Of a stretch of 64,000 nucleotides of DNA, positions 9,093-16,523 are shown piece after piece. Every line of letters begins with the position of its first letter. The stretch's first letter is position 1. The notes under the pieces were generated by a model. The model searched no databases. It worked only from the letters and a program-made list of their open reading frames with translations, and was not told where the DNA came from. This DNA comes from DATFJT01 sp965230755 (GTDB lineage Bacteria; Bacteroidota; Bacteroidia; Chitinophagales; Saprospiraceae): NCBI GenBank assembly GCA_965230755.1, contig CBDDLT010000016.1, positions 310,001-374,000 on the forward strand, written 5' to 3'. Both the position numbers and the translations under genes were made by a program.

Positions 9093-11891
9093 CTATTTCA
9101 TTTCCTCTTTTAAAAATTGAGCGGTATGATTTCCTTTTAATTTGATCATGTTTTTCGGTGTCCCTTTGAAAATAATCTCTCCACCTCCAGCACCACCTTC
9201 AGGTCCCAAGTCTATGATCCAATCTGCCTTTTTTATTACATCCATATTATGCTCTATCAATAAAACGGTATTTCCCTTATCGACCAATAAATCAAGAACA
9301 TTAAGCAACATTTTGATATCCTTAAAATGCAGCCCCGTAGTTGGTTCATCCAATATATATAAAGTATTGCCCGTATCTCTTTTAGCCAACTCCTCCGCCA
9401 ACTTAACCCTCTGTGCTTCTCCTCCGGATAAAGTGGTCGCTCTCTGTCCTAGAGAGACATATCCCAACCCTACTTTTTTTAGAGCCTGAAGATGTTTGTT
9501 GATCTTGGGAATGGCTTGGAAAAATTCCGTTGCCTCATCTATAGACATCTCTAAGACATCAGCTATATTCTTTCCCTTATAGAGAATTTCAAGCGTTTCT
9601 GGATTGAACCGTCTTCCTTCACAGGTTTCACAAAGTACATGCATATCCGGTAAGAAGTTCATTTCTATGGTTCGTTCTCCATATCCCTTGCAGTCCTCAC
9701 ATCTCCCTCCTTTTACATTGAAAGAGAAACGACCGGCTTTATATCCTCTGATCTTTGACTCAGGTAATTCGGTAAAGATGTTTCGGATATGGGTAAATGC
9801 ACCGGTATAAGTTGCGGGATTAGACCTTGGGCTTCTGCCGATTGGCGCCTGATTGATCTCAATAATTTTATCAATATGCTCCATTCCCTTGATCGAATCA
9901 TATTCCAAAGGCTTTTTCAAACTCTTATAGAAATGACTTCTCAGAATTGGATATAACGTACCATTGATGAGACTTGACTTTCCACTTCCGGAAATTCCCG
10001 TGACGCATATGAATTTTCCTAATGGAATATCGAGATCCACATTCTTTAGATTGTGGCCCCTTGCTCCTTTTAAAGATATCTTTTTCCCATTTCCTTTTCT
10101 ATACTTTTTGGGGACCTCTATTTTTTCTTTTCCTTTTAGATAATCTGCCGTCAAAGACGCCTCTTTTAAGAAGTCTTCCGGAGACCCCTGCGCAACAACC
10201 TCACCACCTAGCTTACCCGCTCCGGGTCCGAGATCGATCAAGTAATCCGAAGACAGCATAATGTCCTTATCATGCTCTACTACGATAACCGTATTACCAA
10301 AAGAAGATAGTTTCTTCAGTGATTCAATCAGTTGATGGTTGTCCCGCTGATGCAGACCAATGCTCGGCTCATCCAGGATATAGCTGATACCGGTCAATTT
10401 TGATCCAATTTGTGAAGCCAGTCGAATCCGTTGAGCCTCACCACCAGATAAGGTACGACTCTCCCTATTGAGATTGAGATAAGCCAGGCCCACATCTAAA
10501 ATGAATTCAACCCTTTCAGCAATCTCCTTGATAACCTCGGAGCCAACTTTGAGGCCATATTCATCCAGTTTTGATGGTAGTTGCAGTATCCATTCTCTTA
10601 GTTCCAACATATCCATTTCAGCCACCTCCATAATGTTCTTCTCATCCAGTTTGAAATGCAATGAGGAGCGCTTCAGTCTCTGGCCATCGCATACGCTACA
10701 AGCGTTGTAAGACATGAACTCTTCAGCCCAATTTTTGATCTTAATTGAGCTGGTATCCATATACCATCGTTGAACCATCTTAATGATCCCCTCAAACTTC
10801 ACCTTTGGCTTTCCCTTGGTCGGGGAGTCCTTAACCTCCCTTCCGTAGAGAATTACATTGAGTCCCTCTTCAGGAATGCTGTCTAGCTTATCCGTCAGCT
10901 TAAATCCGTAAGCCTTCGCTATCTTCTCTACTTTATTATACAGCCATATATCTCTCTTCTTGCCCAAAGGAACGATAGCCCCATCACTGAGTTTAGTCTC
11001 TCGATTGGGAATGATCTTTTTCAAGTCAGGCTCATATAGATAACCCATCCCGTCACAGGCCTTACAAGCTCCATAAGGAGAGTTAAAAGAAAAACTATTT
11101 GGAGATGGTTTTTCATAGGAAATTCCCGAATCCGCGCACATTAAGTTTTTGCTGTATTGTTCCACCTCACCAGAATCAGCCAATTGGATAAAAATCAGAT
11201 TCTCGCCAAGCTTCAAACTGGTTCTGATGGATTCTATTATTCGATCCTTCCGCTCTTCAACCAGCTTAAGACGATCAACGACAATCTCTATATTATGGGT
11301 CTTATATCGATCAAGCTTCATGTCGGGTACGATATCCTGGATCTCTCCATTTACCCTTACTTTGGCATATCCTTGTCTTCTGATTTGCGCAAATAGCTCT
11401 CTATAATGACCCTTTCTACCTCTGACAACGGGTGCCAGCAACACTACTTTCTCTCCCTCGTACTTATTGAATAAATCTTCAATAATCTCTTCCAGAGAAA
11501 ACTGCACCATTCTCTTTCCTGTAACATAAGAATAGGGTATGGCAATTCTCGCGAACATCAACCGCAGCAGATCGTAGATCTCAGTGACTGTTCCAACCGT
11601 TGATCTCGGATTTCTGTTAATGGTCTTCTGTTCTATAGAAATTACGGGACTCAAGCCCGATATAGACTCCACTTCCGGTCTCTCCATATTCCCCATAAAC
11701 TGACGGGCATAAGTAGAAAAGGTCTCCAAATACCTTCTTTGTCCCTCGGCATAAAGTGTGTCAAAGGCCAAACTGGATTTACCCGACCCGGAAACCCCTG
11801 TGATCACTGTCATCTGATTCTTTGGAATAGAAACAGAAACATTTTTCAGGTTGTGCTCATTGGCACCGACAATTTCAATGTTTTTCTTCAT
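9093..11891 (-). CDS. uvrA: UvrA: excinuclease ABC subunit A
   Basis: This 932-residue DNA-damage recognition ATPase of nucleotide excision repair is complete. Walker A sites are GVSGSGKSS (32-40) and GISGSGKSS in the second half. The two ABC signatures LSGGEAQR are followed by ILDEPSIGLH and ILDEPTTGLH (the second signature near 821). Zinc-finger Cys pairs are visible as CKACDGMG, CSVCDGQRL, CEDCKGYG and CETCEGRR. It forms UvrA2, loads UvrB at lesions and leaves. It heads a compact operon with mgsA and rlmN. No LexA-type box can be recognised upstream. Confidence 0.98.
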   Translation of the reverse strand: MKKNIEIVGANEHNLKNVSVSIPKNQMTVITGVSGSGKSSLAFDTLYAEGQRRYLETFSTYARQFMGNMERPEVESISGLSPVISIEQKTINRNPRSTVGTVTEIYDLLRLMFARIAIPYSYVTGKRMVQFSLEEIIEDLFNKYEGEKVVLLAPVVRGRKGHYRELFAQIRRQGYAKVRVNGEIQDIVPDMKLDRYKTHNIEIVVDRLKLVEERKDRIIESIRTSLKLGENLIFIQLADSGEVEQYSKNLMCADSGISYEKPSPNSFSFNSPYGACKACDGMGYLYEPDLKKIIPNRETKLSDGAIVPLGKKRDIWLYNKVEKIAKAYGFKLTDKLDSIPEEGLNVILYGREVKDSPTKGKPKVKFEGIIKMVQRWYMDTSSIKIKNWAEEFMSYNACSVCDGQRLKRSSLHFKLDEKNIMEVAEMDMLELREWILQLPSKLDEYGLKVGSEVIKEIAERVEFILDVGLAYLNLNRESRTLSGGEAQRIRLASQIGSKLTGISYILDEPSIGLHQRDNHQLIESLKKLSSFGNTVIVVEHDKDIMLSSDYLIDLGPGAGKLGGEVVAQGSPEDFLKEASLTADYLKGKEKIEVPKKYRKGNGKKISLKGARGHNLKNVDLDIPLGKFICVTGISGSGKSSLINGTLYPILRSHFYKSLKKPLEYDSIKGMEHIDKIIEINQAPIGRSPRSNPATYTGAFTHIRNIFTELPESKIRGYKAGRFSFNVKGGRCEDCKGYGERTIEMNFLPDMHVLCETCEGRRFNPETLEILYKGKNIADVLEMSIDEATEFFQAIPKINKHLQALKKVGLGYVSLGQRATTLSGGEAQRVKLAEELAKRDTGNTLYILDEPTTGLHFKDIKMLLNVLDLLVDKGNTVLLIEHNMDVIKKADWIIDLGPEGGAGGGEIIFKGTPKNMIKLKGNHTAQFLKEEMK

Positions 11892-11959
11892 TTCGTCTTG
11901 TAAATAAGCGCTATCGTAATAGTTTATACACTTGAGGTGACAAGATAGTTCAAAAAGAG

Positions 11960-11984
11960 AAAAGCGGTTCTAAAAACCGCTTTT
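11960..11984 (-). terminator. Intrinsic terminator of the hydrolase/NTF2-like operon
   Basis: AAAAGCGGTT (11960-11969) and AACCGCTTTT (11975-11984) form a perfect 10-bp stem with a 5-base loop. On the minus strand it is followed by CTCTTTTTG. It sits 35 bases beyond the stop of the alpha/beta hydrolase gene and before the uvrA start, so it ends the upstream operon and insulates uvrA. Confidence 0.85.
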
Positions 11985-12018
11985 GCCTTAACAACGACGA
12001 CGAAATATGAAGCGTTTT

Positions 12019-13044
12019 TTACAATTTTTGATCAAACCAACTGCTGGCTTCCGCTACAGACTCATTCACCTCCGCATCCTGATCATAATAGTTGAACTGA
12101 TGGTATGGTGATTCCAATTCTGTTTCCATCCAATGTAGTTTCTTGTCAGCTGTTGCAATTTTCTCGAAATAATTTTTAGTGTATTGCGGAAGAACGGCAC
12201 CATCTGAATGAATCATCAACGTAGGTGCCTGTAATTGAGTCGCCGAACTCATCGGATCCGTTGTCAACCAATCCTCCCAAGACATCACAGCAAATTTATC
12301 TGCACTCCACTCCTTGATGGCTCCTCTTTCTGGATTCAAATAATAATCATAAGGACCATACATAGCCGCATTGGCATCATCCGTTGAAATACTCGGGATA
12401 TACGCTACCGTTCCATTCTCAGCAAACTCTTTTTTCGCTTTTCGCGCTGCGTTAATCTTTTCATTCACTCCCTCTTTACCACCGTAAAACAGCTTCACCG
12501 CTTCAGCATCGTGCAGCCAAGAGGCTGTTGTAACCACGGATTTAATTCTATCGTCTTCTGAGGCTGCCATAAGAGTATACATTGCTCCAGCACATACGCC
12601 TAAAGCGCCTATTCTGTACGCATCAACTTCCGGAAGCTCCTGCAGGTATGATACTGCATTTTTAATATCTACTTTTTTTAACCCGGGACTCTCAAAGAAT
12701 CTGGGTTCTCCTTCACTTTCTCCAAAATTCCTAAAGTCAAATGCCAAAGTGATAAAGCCTTCATCTGCAAGCTTGTTGGCATAGAGGCCCGCCATTTGCT
12801 CCTTAACTGTAGTCCAACTTCCGGAAACAACTATCGCCGGATAGTTTTTGGTTGAATCGAAATTTTTGGGATAATAGAGGTTTCCTACTAATCGAGCTCC
12901 TTCACTGTTGAAATTTACTTTTTTCATTTGTACTTCATTTGAAATGTTTGATTCTTTCTTTTTGTCTTCAACTGTATTTTGTTGGTCAGCGTTACATCCA
13001 AAAAGGATAAACAAAGCCGTTACAGCAATTACTATTTTGTTCAT
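12019..13044 (-). CDS. Lipoprotein alpha/beta hydrolase (dienelactone-hydrolase-like)
   Basis: This 341-residue protein has a lipobox at the N-terminus (ALFILFGC, Cys16 or so), so it is a predicted periplasm-facing lipoprotein. The mature part is an alpha/beta hydrolase: the YPAIVVSGSWTTVKEQ strand, LAFDFRNFGESEG, then the nucleophile elbow GALGVCAGAMY. The elbow reads G-V-C-A-G, so the nucleophile position is Cys and not Ser, as in dienelactone-hydrolase-like members. A His near the C-terminus (ESPYHQFNYYD) can complete the triad. It is the last gene of a three-gene run with 5-6 base gaps after two secreted NTF2-like proteins. The substrate is unknown. Confidence 0.82.
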   Translation of the reverse strand: MNKIVIAVTALFILFGCNADQQNTVEDKKKESNISNEVQMKKVNFNSEGARLVGNLYYPKNFDSTKNYPAIVVSGSWTTVKEQMAGLYANKLADEGFITLAFDFRNFGESEGEPRFFESPGLKKVDIKNAVSYLQELPEVDAYRIGALGVCAGAMYTLMAASEDDRIKSVVTTASWLHDAEAVKLFYGGKEGVNEKINAARKAKKEFAENGTVAYIPSISTDDANAAMYGPYDYYLNPERGAIKEWSADKFAVMSWEDWLTTDPMSSATQLQAPTLMIHSDGAVLPQYTKNYFEKIATADKKLHWMETELESPYHQFNYYDQDAEVNESVAEASSWFDQKL

Positions 13045-13050
13045 ATATGC

Positions 13051-13581
13051 TTATTTAATTTTATCCAATAATCCGAAACTGCGGGCGGCAATGATTGGGT
13101 TAAAAATCTCAACAAACTCCTCAATCAGACCTGCATCCGAAAATTTGAATGTCGAATAATATTCATTCTCATAGAACCCCGCAATATTCTTGAGTTTGAT
13201 CTTACCTCTGTATTTTACGTAGACCATACTAGGATCTTCCATTGCGTAAATCTCTGATATCGGAAATTCCATTCCTTCAAAGTTGGGAAACACCGGAGTC
13301 CAGTAGTTTCTAATCCCATCCTTTCCATCGGCACCCTCAGGAAAAATACCTGAAGCATATGGATTGATATGTTTAGCATCATCATCGAATAAAGCGACAA
13401 GAGCATCCATATTTTCATCCTCCAAGGCCTTGAAAAAAGCTCTAACCGATTCCTTGTTTTTATCCGCTATTTGCTGGTTCATTTCCATTTCCTTTTTAAG
13501 CGTGCCCAATTCTTGATTTCCCTTATTCGAATAAGCCAAAAGAAGCCCAAACAACGGGAGTATTACATATGTCCAATTCAT
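13051..13581 (-). CDS. Exported NTF2-like (SnoaL/PhzA-B-like) protein
   Basis: This 176-residue protein has an N-terminal hydrophobic export segment (MNWTYVILPLFGLLLAYS), then a short charged helix and an NTF2-like alpha+beta cone fold. Recognisable parts are the helix SVRAFFKALEDENMDALVALFDDDAKHINPYA, the strand YVKYRGKIKLKN and the last strand IEEFVEIFNPIIAARSFGL, close in pattern to PhzA/PhzB-type proteins. Members bind small molecules and may be isomerases, cyclases or non-catalytic binders, so the activity cannot be assigned. It lies 5 bases after another secreted NTF2-like gene and 6 before the lipoprotein hydrolase, so the three are likely co-transcribed and act outside the cytoplasm. 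Confidence 0.75.
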   Translation of the reverse strand: MNWTYVILPLFGLLLAYSNKGNQELGTLKKEMEMNQQIADKNKESVRAFFKALEDENMDALVALFDDDAKHINPYASGIFPEGADGKDGIRNYWTPVFPNFEGMEFPISEIYAMEDPSMVYVKYRGKIKLKNIAGFYENEYYSTFKFSDAGLIEEFVEIFNPIIAARSFGLLDKIK

Positions 13582-13586
13582 CTTAT

Positions 13587-14087
13587 CTATTTTAATTTGT
13601 CCATTGCCTTCTGAGCCAACGAGCCATTACCATCCTGATACTTGAAGTTGAACTTCATCGAGCTAATTCTCCAGGTATCATCTTCCTGCCTATTCAATTC
13701 GAAATCATAAGTTCCCACTACTATCCATAGACCGCCTTGTTCATCACTTAAATAGTGGCTAGCTGTTCCATAGCAGAAAACTTCAGCTCTGTTTCCATCA
13801 ACGGATGTTATCATATTGCCCAATTGATGATGAGTGTGCTCAAAACCGGGAAGGATAGTTTTCCAGGCGTCAATAATTTGCACTGGTGTCAAGCTAGAAG
13901 CCGGCGCTCCATTCATCGAAGAGTAGTCCAGCAACACCTTGTTATCGAAGGATTGTTCCACCATTTTCCAATCCTGCTGATCGGTAGCAACAAATAATCC
14001 GATCACTGTTATTTCCGGATTCGTCATTTTCTGAGCATTCAGATTAAGAGAAAAAAGTCCAAGTAGACCAATTGCTATTCCTTTCAT
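13587..14087 (-). CDS. Secreted NTF2-like (SnoaL_4-like) protein
   Basis: This 166-residue protein has a good signal peptide (MKGIAIGLLGLFSLNLNAQ). The mature domain follows the SnoaL-like pattern: VIGLFVATDQQDWKMVEQSFDNKVLLDYSS, a pocket His pair in GFEHTHHQLGNM, the core strand AEVFCYGTASHYL and the end strand WRISSMKFNFKYQDG. It is the first gene of the three-gene secreted unit (this gene, the PhzA/B-like protein and the lipoprotein hydrolase) and lies 83 bases downstream of an AraC regulator on the same strand, which may control it. The reaction is unknown. Confidence 0.77.
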   Translation of the reverse strand: MKGIAIGLLGLFSLNLNAQKMTNPEITVIGLFVATDQQDWKMVEQSFDNKVLLDYSSMNGAPASSLTPVQIIDAWKTILPGFEHTHHQLGNMITSVDGNRAEVFCYGTASHYLSDEQGGLWIVVGTYDFELNRQEDDTWRISSMKFNFKYQDGNGSLAQKAMDKLK

Positions 14088-14170
14088 CGCTTTGAATTAA
14101 TTTGTTCAATACAAAGCTCAGCAATAAATGCCCTGAATCAATTTTGATTTCAAACGAAGAAGTATGAATT

Positions 14171-15091
14171 TCAAAGAATGGAGCTCTTGCGATACGCCAA
14201 AGGTGTGGTTCCAGTATTTTTTTTGAAAAAAGAACTAAAATTATTAGGGCTGTCAAAATGTAAGGCGTAAGCGATCTCTTTAATGCTCCAGTCCGTTTGC
14301 GCTAGATATGATTTGGACAGAGAAGACAAGTGATTGTGTATATGATGTAGAGCAGTAATTCCTGTTATTTTTTTTACCACCGCATTCAGATGATTGGGAT
14401 GTACGCTCAGTTTTTGGGCGTAGTAACTGGTCGAATGAAGATTCGAAAAGGTCTCCAGACTTGCATCCGGATAAAAACTGGTTTGAATGAGGGTTTGATA
14501 CCTGGAGAGCAATTTCAAGTCAGCGGCACGCAGGCTGGATTTTGCCAATTCACTATCCACCTGCTCTTCAAAAAGTCTTTTTACATAGGACAACAGCAGG
14601 AAGACCTGAGCCTCAACCAGTCGAAACTTGTCAGAAGCATGGCCATTATACTCGTGCCAAATGTTCTCATAAATGGAAAGAATGTTATTCACTTGTTCCA
14701 TTGGAATATTGAAGGGAATGGATTTGTCCATTTTTAAGAATGGAAACAGATCCAATATCTGGGTTAATACATTGGACTGAGCAATAAAATCCTGACTAAA
14801 CATGACGTAATAACCCTTCCAATTCGGTATAATATTCCAGGATAAAAGTTGAAAAGGAGTATTGAAAAATAAGGAGGCCCCGTCAGGGAAATCTGAAAAC
14901 TGACCAGAAACAACCTTACCATCTCCATCCGCTTTAATAGCAATAGCATAAAACTCGTGTCTGAAAGCTGGCATTTGCTTGTGTACCGTACTCATATTCT
15001 CCTCGAAGCTGCGTATATCAAAATGAGGATGCTTTGGAGAACTGATGTTGATTCCCTTACAGTATTCCGATATGGTTTTGAAATGCCTCAT
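14171..15091 (-). CDS. AraC-family transcriptional regulator
   Basis: This 306-residue protein has an N-terminal AraC-binding/cupin-like half (for example FYAIAIKADGDGKVVSGQFSDFP, about 40-100) and a C-terminal double HTH (about 200-306) with LSVHPNHLNAVVKKITGITA and the second-HTH signature IAYALHFDSPNNFSSFFKKNTGTTPLAYRKS. It has no membrane segments, so it is a cytoplasmic one-component regulator. It lies directly upstream of the secreted NTF2-like and hydrolase genes on the same strand, which are its most likely targets. The ligand is unknown. Confidence 0.9.
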   Translation of the reverse strand: MRHFKTISEYCKGINISSPKHPHFDIRSFEENMSTVHKQMPAFRHEFYAIAIKADGDGKVVSGQFSDFPDGASLFFNTPFQLLSWNIIPNWKGYYVMFSQDFIAQSNVLTQILDLFPFLKMDKSIPFNIPMEQVNNILSIYENIWHEYNGHASDKFRLVEAQVFLLLSYVKRLFEEQVDSELAKSSLRAADLKLLSRYQTLIQTSFYPDASLETFSNLHSTSYYAQKLSVHPNHLNAVVKKITGITALHHIHNHLSSLSKSYLAQTDWSIKEIAYALHFDSPNNFSSFFKKNTGTTPLAYRKSSIL

Positions 15092-15119
15092 TTACGCTGG
15101 ACAAAACATCCTTGGTCTT

Positions 15120-15434
15120 TTATATAACAATGAGTTCTTCATTCGACTCTAGTTCGACACTTAATTTGACCTTTGCTCCAAGTGCCTCTAGTGCACGAAT
15201 TATTGTTCCTATCCTGAAGTCCTTAGTATTATTTTCAAGTTTGGAAATTTGCGATTTTTGAACGCCTAATATTTTTCCGAGATCTTCTTGAGTCATTTTC
15301 CTTTTCTTACGAGCATCCTTAATCATGGTTCCTATGATATCCATTCGAAGATCATATTCAAAGACATCCCGTGCAGGAGTTCCCTTTTTTCCAACAATTT
15401 CATCAGTTAATTGGTCAATTGATGTTAGTTTCAT
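15120..15434 (-). CDS. XRE-type antitoxin (HigA-like)
   Basis: This 104-residue protein has a central Cro/C1-type HTH: MTQEDLGKILGVQKSQISKLE, followed by IGTIIRALEALGAKVKLSVE. The N-terminal 30 residues and acidic tail fit the antitoxin of HigBA/RelBE-like pairs in which the toxin gene comes first. Its ATG shares one base with the toxin stop (TAATG), so the two are translationally coupled. By family the antitoxin binds the toxin and represses the shared promoter. Confidence 0.87.
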   Translation of the reverse strand: MKLTSIDQLTDEIVGKKGTPARDVFEYDLRMDIIGTMIKDARKKRKMTQEDLGKILGVQKSQISKLENNTKDFRIGTIIRALEALGAKVKLSVELESNEELIVI

Positions 15435-15763
15435 TATTCTTCACTTAAGTATTTACTCCTGAATTTTAAAGCCTTTTCAATCTCGCGCATGGGTATTTTA
15501 TTAGTTTTCTTGATGAACCCATGAGAACATATAATCATAGATTCTTTATTTATATCCCAGAAAGCCAACAAACGAACTTGAACTTTATTATACCTTGTTC
15601 GAAATTCCCAGATTTGCTCTGTTAGCTTCTTTAGAAGCTTAGGATCATTTACTTCTCTTGATTTCTGGATATTATAAACTACCTTCTTTTGAACTTTTAT
15701 ATCCAAAGACTTGATAAACTCTTTTGTCTCATGAGATAAAAGGACATTGAAATTCTTTTTCAC
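15434..15763 (-). CDS. RelE/HigB-like toxin (phage Gp49-like family)
   Basis: This 109-residue basic protein has the Gp49-like pattern: LSHETKEFIKSLDIKVQKKVVYNI, then KKLTEQIWEFRTRYNKVQVRLLAFWD and SMIICSHGFIKKTNKIPMREIEKALKFRSKY. These are the core strands and the C-terminal helix of RelE-fold mRNA interferases. By family it cleaves mRNA on the ribosome. It starts with GTG, the only start between the upstream in-frame stop and the conserved region. A TTTCC-N6-GGAAA repeat at 15801-15816, about 40 bases upstream, is a possible operator. The whole pair with its flanks (15.1-15.9 kb) may be horizontally acquired, which is inference. Confidence 0.85.
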   Translation of the reverse strand: MKKNFNVLLSHETKEFIKSLDIKVQKKVVYNIQKSREVNDPKLLKKLTEQIWEFRTRYNKVQVRLLAFWDINKESMIICSHGFIKKTNKIPMREIEKALKFRSKYLSEE

Positions 15764-15949
15764 GTATTATGGGTTTAAACGCAATAAAAATAACAAAAAG
15801 TTTCCCTTTTAGGAAATAAATCCATGTATTCCCCTTCAAGCCAATTACTACAATAGCTTGTTAACCTTATTAGTAAATGAAAAATCTTTGCACAAACTTA
15901 TCCGAAGATCACAGTGATAATACCCGGTCCTTCAACAATTCCTCGCGAA

Positions 15950-15999
15950 AAACTCTAAGCCTTCAACCTAATCCCTAGTACCTAACACCCCATCCCTAA
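15950..15999 (-). repeat. G-tract dispersed repeat abutting a stop codon
   Basis: Read on the minus strand, this stretch is a run of short G-tracts spaced by TTA, TAC and ATT units (TTAGGGATGGGG, TTAGGTACTAGGG, ATTAGGTTGAAGG). It begins at the stop codon of the lipoprotein gene. A related unit (GGATTTAGGTTGAAGGGATTAGGG) overlaps the stop of the BCCT transporter near 24866-24888. The two copies suggest a small dispersed element inserted at gene 3' ends. Confidence 0.4.
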
Positions 16000-16523
16000 G
16001 GCGCCACCGGCCCCGTATACCTCAAATGCGGCACACCCAAGGGCAAAGAACATCTCTCCCTGAAAGTATTCTCGAAATGGGTGTCTTTGTTGAAAGACAG
16101 CAAACCTTTTTTCCACCATTCCTCCAGCGCTTCTCTATCTTGAATCTGTATATACGGTGTTTTTTCAAAAATTGACCGATCCACTTGCTCTTTAGACAGT
16201 AGTACATAATCACCCTTCGGCAATTCTACGCTAAAAGAGCCGGAATCATCCGTGTACAATTCCTTGAATATTGGTGTATCCAGTTTATTTTCCTTTCCCT
16301 TCTTGATATACAATGGATACTTTGCCAATGGTTTCGGACTTCTGATTTCCTCGAGTAACTTCGGATTAGGTGGAGCACCTCCACAGTACTGTCCAATTTT
16401 AATCAAATCTCCCGAAAGCTTAATGTGCTTAGTTTCACCAGTGCTTTTTCTAGAACAGTTGGTGTTCAGCATCAACATAAACGGAATTAAGATTAAGGCA
16501 TAGGAAAAAGAAAATTTCATCAT
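15996..16523 (-). CDS. Lipoprotein with a carboxypeptidase-regulatory-like fold, unknown function
   Basis: This 175-residue protein has a lipobox (MLMLNTNC, Cys about 23). The mature part has a beta-sandwich feel: LSGDLIKIGQYCGGAPPNP, PLYIKKGKEN, FKELYTDDSGSFSVELPKGDYVLLS. The 'TDDSGSFSVELPKGDY' turn is the typical hairpin of carboxypeptidase-regulatory-like domains, while the tail is unfamiliar. Its start overlaps the stop of the BNR-type T9SS protein by 4 bases (ATGA), so the two are coupled. The mature lipoprotein has two further Cys in distinct positions. The function is unknown. Confidence 0.7.
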   Translation of the reverse strand: MMKFSFSYALILIPFMLMLNTNCSRKSTGETKHIKLSGDLIKIGQYCGGAPPNPKLLEEIRSPKPLAKYPLYIKKGKENKLDTPIFKELYTDDSGSFSVELPKGDYVLLSKEQVDRSIFEKTPYIQIQDREALEEWWKKGLLSFNKDTHFENTFRERCSLPLGVPHLRYTGPVAP

